The notes beneath the pieces are model-generated. The model was given only the letters and a program-made list of their open reading frames with translations, made no database searches and was not told the origin of the DNA. From CBDBZL01 sp965213545 (lineage in GTDB: Bacteria > Pseudomonadota > Alphaproteobacteria > Sphingomonadales > Sphingomonadaceae), in NCBI GenBank assembly GCA_965213545.1, contig CBDBZL010000001.1, positions 637,985-701,984 of the forward strand: a stretch of 64,000 nucleotides of DNA. Reading direction: 5' to 3'. This document shows, piece by piece, positions 60,991 through 64,000 of the stretch. Each line of letters begins with the position of its first letter. The stretch's first letter is position 1. Position numbers and translations under genes: made by a program.

Positions 60991-61473
60991 CTATTTCGGT
61001 TTGATGCCGCCACGCACGAAATAGGTGGCAATCAACGCAATCGGGATACCGACGCAGGCAATTTCACCAAACATGATGCTAGCGAACATCCAATCATTCA
61101 TCACCGGGGTCATGCCATCCCACCGGATCGGCAAAACAACCCAATACATTACCAAATAGATGACTATTCCGAGTAATGTACCAAATACAAACGGATGTTT
61201 GCCGATTACTTCAACTCTTCGAAGCACTAATAGGTAACCAGCAGCCATGATTGCAATCATAACATAATGTACGACCGCGCCCAGTAAAATTGCCCACCAT
61301 CCTCCATCCAAAACACCATCGCCAAAGGGACCGCTGGCAACGAAACGGAATAGCGGCCCAGGAGGATTCCCAAGGAGCCCGTACGCGATAACGGCATTAC
61401 TCGTGTCAAGAGTTCCAGCTATGATGGTCGCCCACAAAATAGCGTATCTCTCCTGAACGCCAAACGCTTGCAT
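60991..61473 (-). CDS. Four-helix membrane protein, unknown
   Basis: 160 residues with four predicted transmembrane helices: AILWATIIAGTLDTSNAVIA, WWAILLGAVVHYVMIAIMAA, GTLLGIVIYLVMYWVVLPI, and the C-terminal FGEIACVGIPIALIATYFV. Possible conserved motif H-Y-V-M-I-A in helix 2. I do not recognise the family. Start ATG 61473. AT-rich, in the acquired-looking region. Confidence 0.65.
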   Translation of the reverse strand: MQAFGVQERYAILWATIIAGTLDTSNAVIAYGLLGNPPGPLFRFVASGPFGDGVLDGGWWAILLGAVVHYVMIAIMAAGYLLVLRRVEVIGKHPFVFGTLLGIVIYLVMYWVVLPIRWDGMTPVMNDWMFASIMFGEIACVGIPIALIATYFVRGGIKPK

Positions 61474-61714
61474 AATACAAATCCTTTCTTATGAAATTGC
61501 ATCACCTTCTTCAAATATTCTATTATCAGGGATCAATGCCTTAGAAAGGAGTCTATTGGTTATGCTATGCCGGTTGACAACTTGCTCCTGCGACCTCAGA
61601 AGATGGTCTATTTGTCTGTCGTCAGAGACTTACATCCACTTGGAAAGAATGCATCGAAGTCGTAGATCAAAGATTTTTGCGGCATTCTATTGAAAATCCT
61701 GTGGTTTCACCACG
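61474..61714. other. Intergenic AT-rich region
   Basis: 241 bases between the four-helix protein and the DUF2165 gene, both on the minus strand. No gene, repeat or RNA recognised. An AAGGATTTG-like ribosome site for the four-helix gene lies at its left end (minus strand). It probably contains that gene's promoter. Confidence 0.4.
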
Positions 61715-62230
61715 TCAGGTCTGTTCAAGGTTGTTCGAATGCGAACCTTGGCCAAGATAGATCAGTGCTAACAACCCGAACGAGGATATCACCGCAGCGT
61801 CGCCCCAGGCGACATGTCCGCCCGGCGTCTGCCACATCTGAAAGGCGGATCCGCCGATAGTGATGAACGACCCGTACCAGGTCATGAAAACCAACCCAGC
61901 GCCGATCTTCGCGAACGGGAGACCACGAGCAAATTTCGCTGCGTCGCGAGCCCCGCCAAACAGTCTGAAGCTCCCGTAAAGGCAAAAGACACCCGACAGC
62001 AGTTCGCCGGTCATGAGAAAAGCAAGCACGAAACCCGCCATGAATGATGGGAGAGCAGGAAAGAAGTTGTTGGGCATTTTTTCATGCCCCTGCAGTGTAA
62101 TAACGCCTCTAACAACCTCCACACTGACATCGCTGTTAACGGTGTTTTGAAGAAAGAAGAAAAGAGCCGTCAGTCCGATAAGACCAACGAAAATAGCCCT
62201 TAGATAGCGATCAGTGTTTGTCATGAGCAT
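61715..62230 (-). CDS. DUF2165 small integral membrane protein
   Basis: 171 residues. Four membrane helices; the landmarks RYLRAIFVGLIGLTALFFFL near the start, FLMTGELLSGVFCLYGSFRL in the middle and FMTWYGSFITIGGSAFQMWQ near the end match the DUF2165 family (predicted small integral membrane proteins). Function unknown. Its start lies directly at the end of the oxoprolinase gene (stop at 62231-62233), so the two genes abut and are likely co-transcribed. Confidence 0.82.
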   Translation of the reverse strand: MLMTNTDRYLRAIFVGLIGLTALFFFLQNTVNSDVSVEVVRGVITLQGHEKMPNNFFPALPSFMAGFVLAFLMTGELLSGVFCLYGSFRLFGGARDAAKFARGLPFAKIGAGLVFMTWYGSFITIGGSAFQMWQTPGGHVAWGDAAVISSFGLLALIYLGQGSHSNNLEQT

Positions 62231-64000
62231 TTACTCTCTACTACTTCTTCGGTTTGCTGAAGGCTCGGTTACTGATCGCTCTGGCACTGATCGCTCTGAC
62301 ACAGGGTCAGCAATGTCAGTTCCGCCATCTGTAGGGCCGTAACCGCCACCGCCTGGTGTCTCGATCGTCAGAACGTCTCCAGATCGAACCTCAGATTGAT
62401 CCGCAGACGACAGGTGGATTTCCGATCCGTCTGCCCGATCAATCCACGCCTTCCCGACACGCCCGCATCCACCCCCGGCAAGTCCGAATGGCGGAACGAT
62501 GTGGCGGTTGGCCAAAAGCGAGACGGTCATGGCTTCACGAAAGCGCAGTTTGCGGCGCACACCATCCCCCCCTCGCCATCGCCCCACCCCACCAGATTCC
62601 GAGATGATCGAAAACTCCTCAAGCAAGACCGGCACCGATCGTTCGAGAACCTCGGGATCCGTTAAGCGGCTATTGGTCATGTGCGTATGTACAGCTGATG
62701 CGCCGTTAAAGCCCGGCCCTGCCCCGGCACCGCCGCAGATCGTCTCGTAATGCTGAAAGCTGTCGGTGCCGAAGGTAATATTGTTCATCGTACCTTGCGC
62801 TGCGGCCATTCGGCCCAATGCACCATACAGGCAATCTACGATTGACTGACTCACCTCCACATTGCCTGCCACCACTGCCGTCGGGTACTCCGGATCGAGC
62901 ATCGAGCCTTCTTCCACGAACGTATTGATCGGGCGCAAACACCCTTCGTTCAGGGGAATATCGACCTCCAGTAACGTCCGGAATACATAAAGTATTGCGG
63001 CGTTAGTGATTGATCGGGGGGCGTTATAGTTCGATCTTTGTTTCGGACTCGTCCCCGAAAAACTTAAGTTAGCCTCGCGCCTGGCCCGGTCTATTTGTAC
63101 ACTAAGCGAGATCTGACTTCCATTGTCCAGCTTCACCTCAAACGACCCGCTCGACAGACTGTCGATAGCACGCCGGGTTTGCTCCTCCGCATAATCCTGC
63201 AAGTGAGCAGCATAAGCGGCAACAACCACTTCGCCATAGCGCGACAGAAGCTTATGGAGTTCCTGCTTGCCACGTTCATTAGCCGCCACCTGCGCCTTGA
63301 GATCGGCCAGATTCTGTTGAGGATCACGCGCGGGAAAGCGAGCTGAACTGAGCAGATCAATGACCGCGTCTTCGCGAATCGAGCCTTCTTCCACAAGATG
63401 GAAGTCGCGGATCAGCACACCCTCCTCATCAATATGCTGGCTGGACGAAGGCATTGAGCCCGGGGTCAGTCCGCCGATGTCAGCATGGTGTGCCCGGCTC
63501 GCCAGAAAAAAAAGCGGCGCTTCTGCCCCATCAGTAGCGTCGCGTGCAAAGACCGGCGTGATTACGGTAATATCGGGTAGATGCGTTCCGCCAGTGTATG
63601 GGTCGTTCAGCATGTAAGCATCTCTCGGTCGCATCGACCCACCGCGCGACTGGATGATATCGCGAACCGAATCGCTCATCGAACCCAGATGAACCGGCAC
63701 GTGGGCGCATTGGCAATCAGGTTTCCCGATTCATCAAATACTGCGCATGAAAAGTCCAAACGTTCACGAATATTGATTGAACGAGCTGTTTTGGCGAGCG
63801 CATCGCCCATTTGCTCCGCCACAGACATGTACGAGTTGTTGAACAGCTCTAGCAGGATTGGATCGAACTCTGTATCGGCTGCTGGTCGAACAGGTTTCGG
63901 CCCGCCTGTATTGGACAGGACCAGCTGACCGTCTTCGCTCTGGATGGCTGCCCAGCCCGGTTCGACAACGATAGTTGCTATGTGGTTGGCGATTATGCAG
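62231..64000 (-). pseudogene. 5-Oxoprolinase/hydantoinase fusion, one-base frameshift, 5' end outside window
   Basis: The main frame (62231-63700) is the HyuB/5-oxoprolinase B part: DPYTGGTHLPDITVITPVF, SRAHHADIGGLTPGSMP, NYNAPRSITNAAILYVFRTL, and GGVGRWRGGDGVRRKL. Upstream of 63700 homology continues in another frame to the window edge (NSYMSVAEQMGDALAKTA, DFSCAVFDESGNLIANAP) and then into the C-terminal part of a HyuA-like domain (ATIVVEPGW). One C is missing in the run at 63701-63705, where GCC-AAT-GCG-CCC-CAC-GTG would be expected. So one long OplAH-type gene, broken by a single base or by a sequence error. Confidence 0.75.

Overview
The window is a stretch of high-GC chromosome from an alphaproteobacterium, most likely a sphingomonad of the Erythrobacteraceae type. 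The reasons are a crtY-crtI-crtB carotenoid cluster, an alphaproteobacterial SspB, a DapD-type lysine pathway gene, a SOS box of the GTTC-N7-GTTC form upstream of dinB, GGAAC-N16-CGTT (EcfG-type) promoters in front of stress genes, a PEP-CTERM protein, and heavy ATGA/TTGA gene overlaps. The placement is by recognition of gene families, not by a database search.

Layout. 1-2.6 kb: the end of a Cys/Met PLP enzyme, a CHAD protein and a small J-domain protein. 2.6-7.1 kb (minus): a complete Tol-Pal operon, ybgC-tolQ-tolR-tolA-tolB-pal. 7.2-10.8 kb (minus): a histidine operon, hisB-hisH-hisA-hisF-hisE, ending in a HIT hydrolase. 10.9-16.7 kb: sspB, a small unknown gene, gmk, a subtilisin-like surface protease and dapD. 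16.8-28.7 kb: an accessory stretch rich in small stress-type families (HVA1/DUF2945, DUF3008, DUF3140, DUF1810, DUF427, a PNPOx-like protein, DUF3253, SWIB, YbhB/PEBP, DUF892 ferritin-like, fasciclin), mixed with peptidases (M19, S41, pyroglutamyl peptidase). Two strong and one weaker EcfG-type promoter lie here. 29.4-34.5 kb: thiC under a TPP riboswitch, then a trimeric-autotransporter adhesin. 34.6-41.2 kb: crtY-crtI, a LOG-family gene, crtB and a biotin-dependent acyl-CoA carboxylase alpha subunit. 41.2-48.8 kb: glpD with a Bcr/CflA exporter, dinB, a Nudix hydrolase, 6-phosphogluconolactonase, dps, tRNA-Gly(CCC), an RlpA-like protein and a DUF4394 PEP-CTERM protein. 48.9-56.4 kb: a MaoC hydratase, two small envelope proteins, two valine-catabolism enzymes, and the sulfate activation set cysD-cysNC-cysQ.

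56.5-64 kb is a breakpoint region. A decayed Tn3-family element (42-bp terminal inverted repeats, transposase broken by frameshifts and an internal deletion) is inserted in a truncated IS6-family transposase, next to a second IS6-family fragment. Beyond it the base composition becomes visibly more AT-rich, with a periplasmic cupin, two small membrane proteins and a 5-oxoprolinase/hydantoinase gene that carries a one-base frameshift and runs off the window. This looks like an acquired island.

The items I consider most worth a second look are the EcfG-promoter gene set at 16.7-21 kb, the SOS box in the dinB/MFS intergenic region, the perfect palindromes upstream of dps and cysD, the doubly frameshifted DUF3429 gene, the likely ATT start of the pyroglutamyl peptidase, and the rearranged Tn3/IS6 junction. 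I did not find a CRISPR array, a prophage, a secretion-system cluster or a clearly novel multi-gene defence system.
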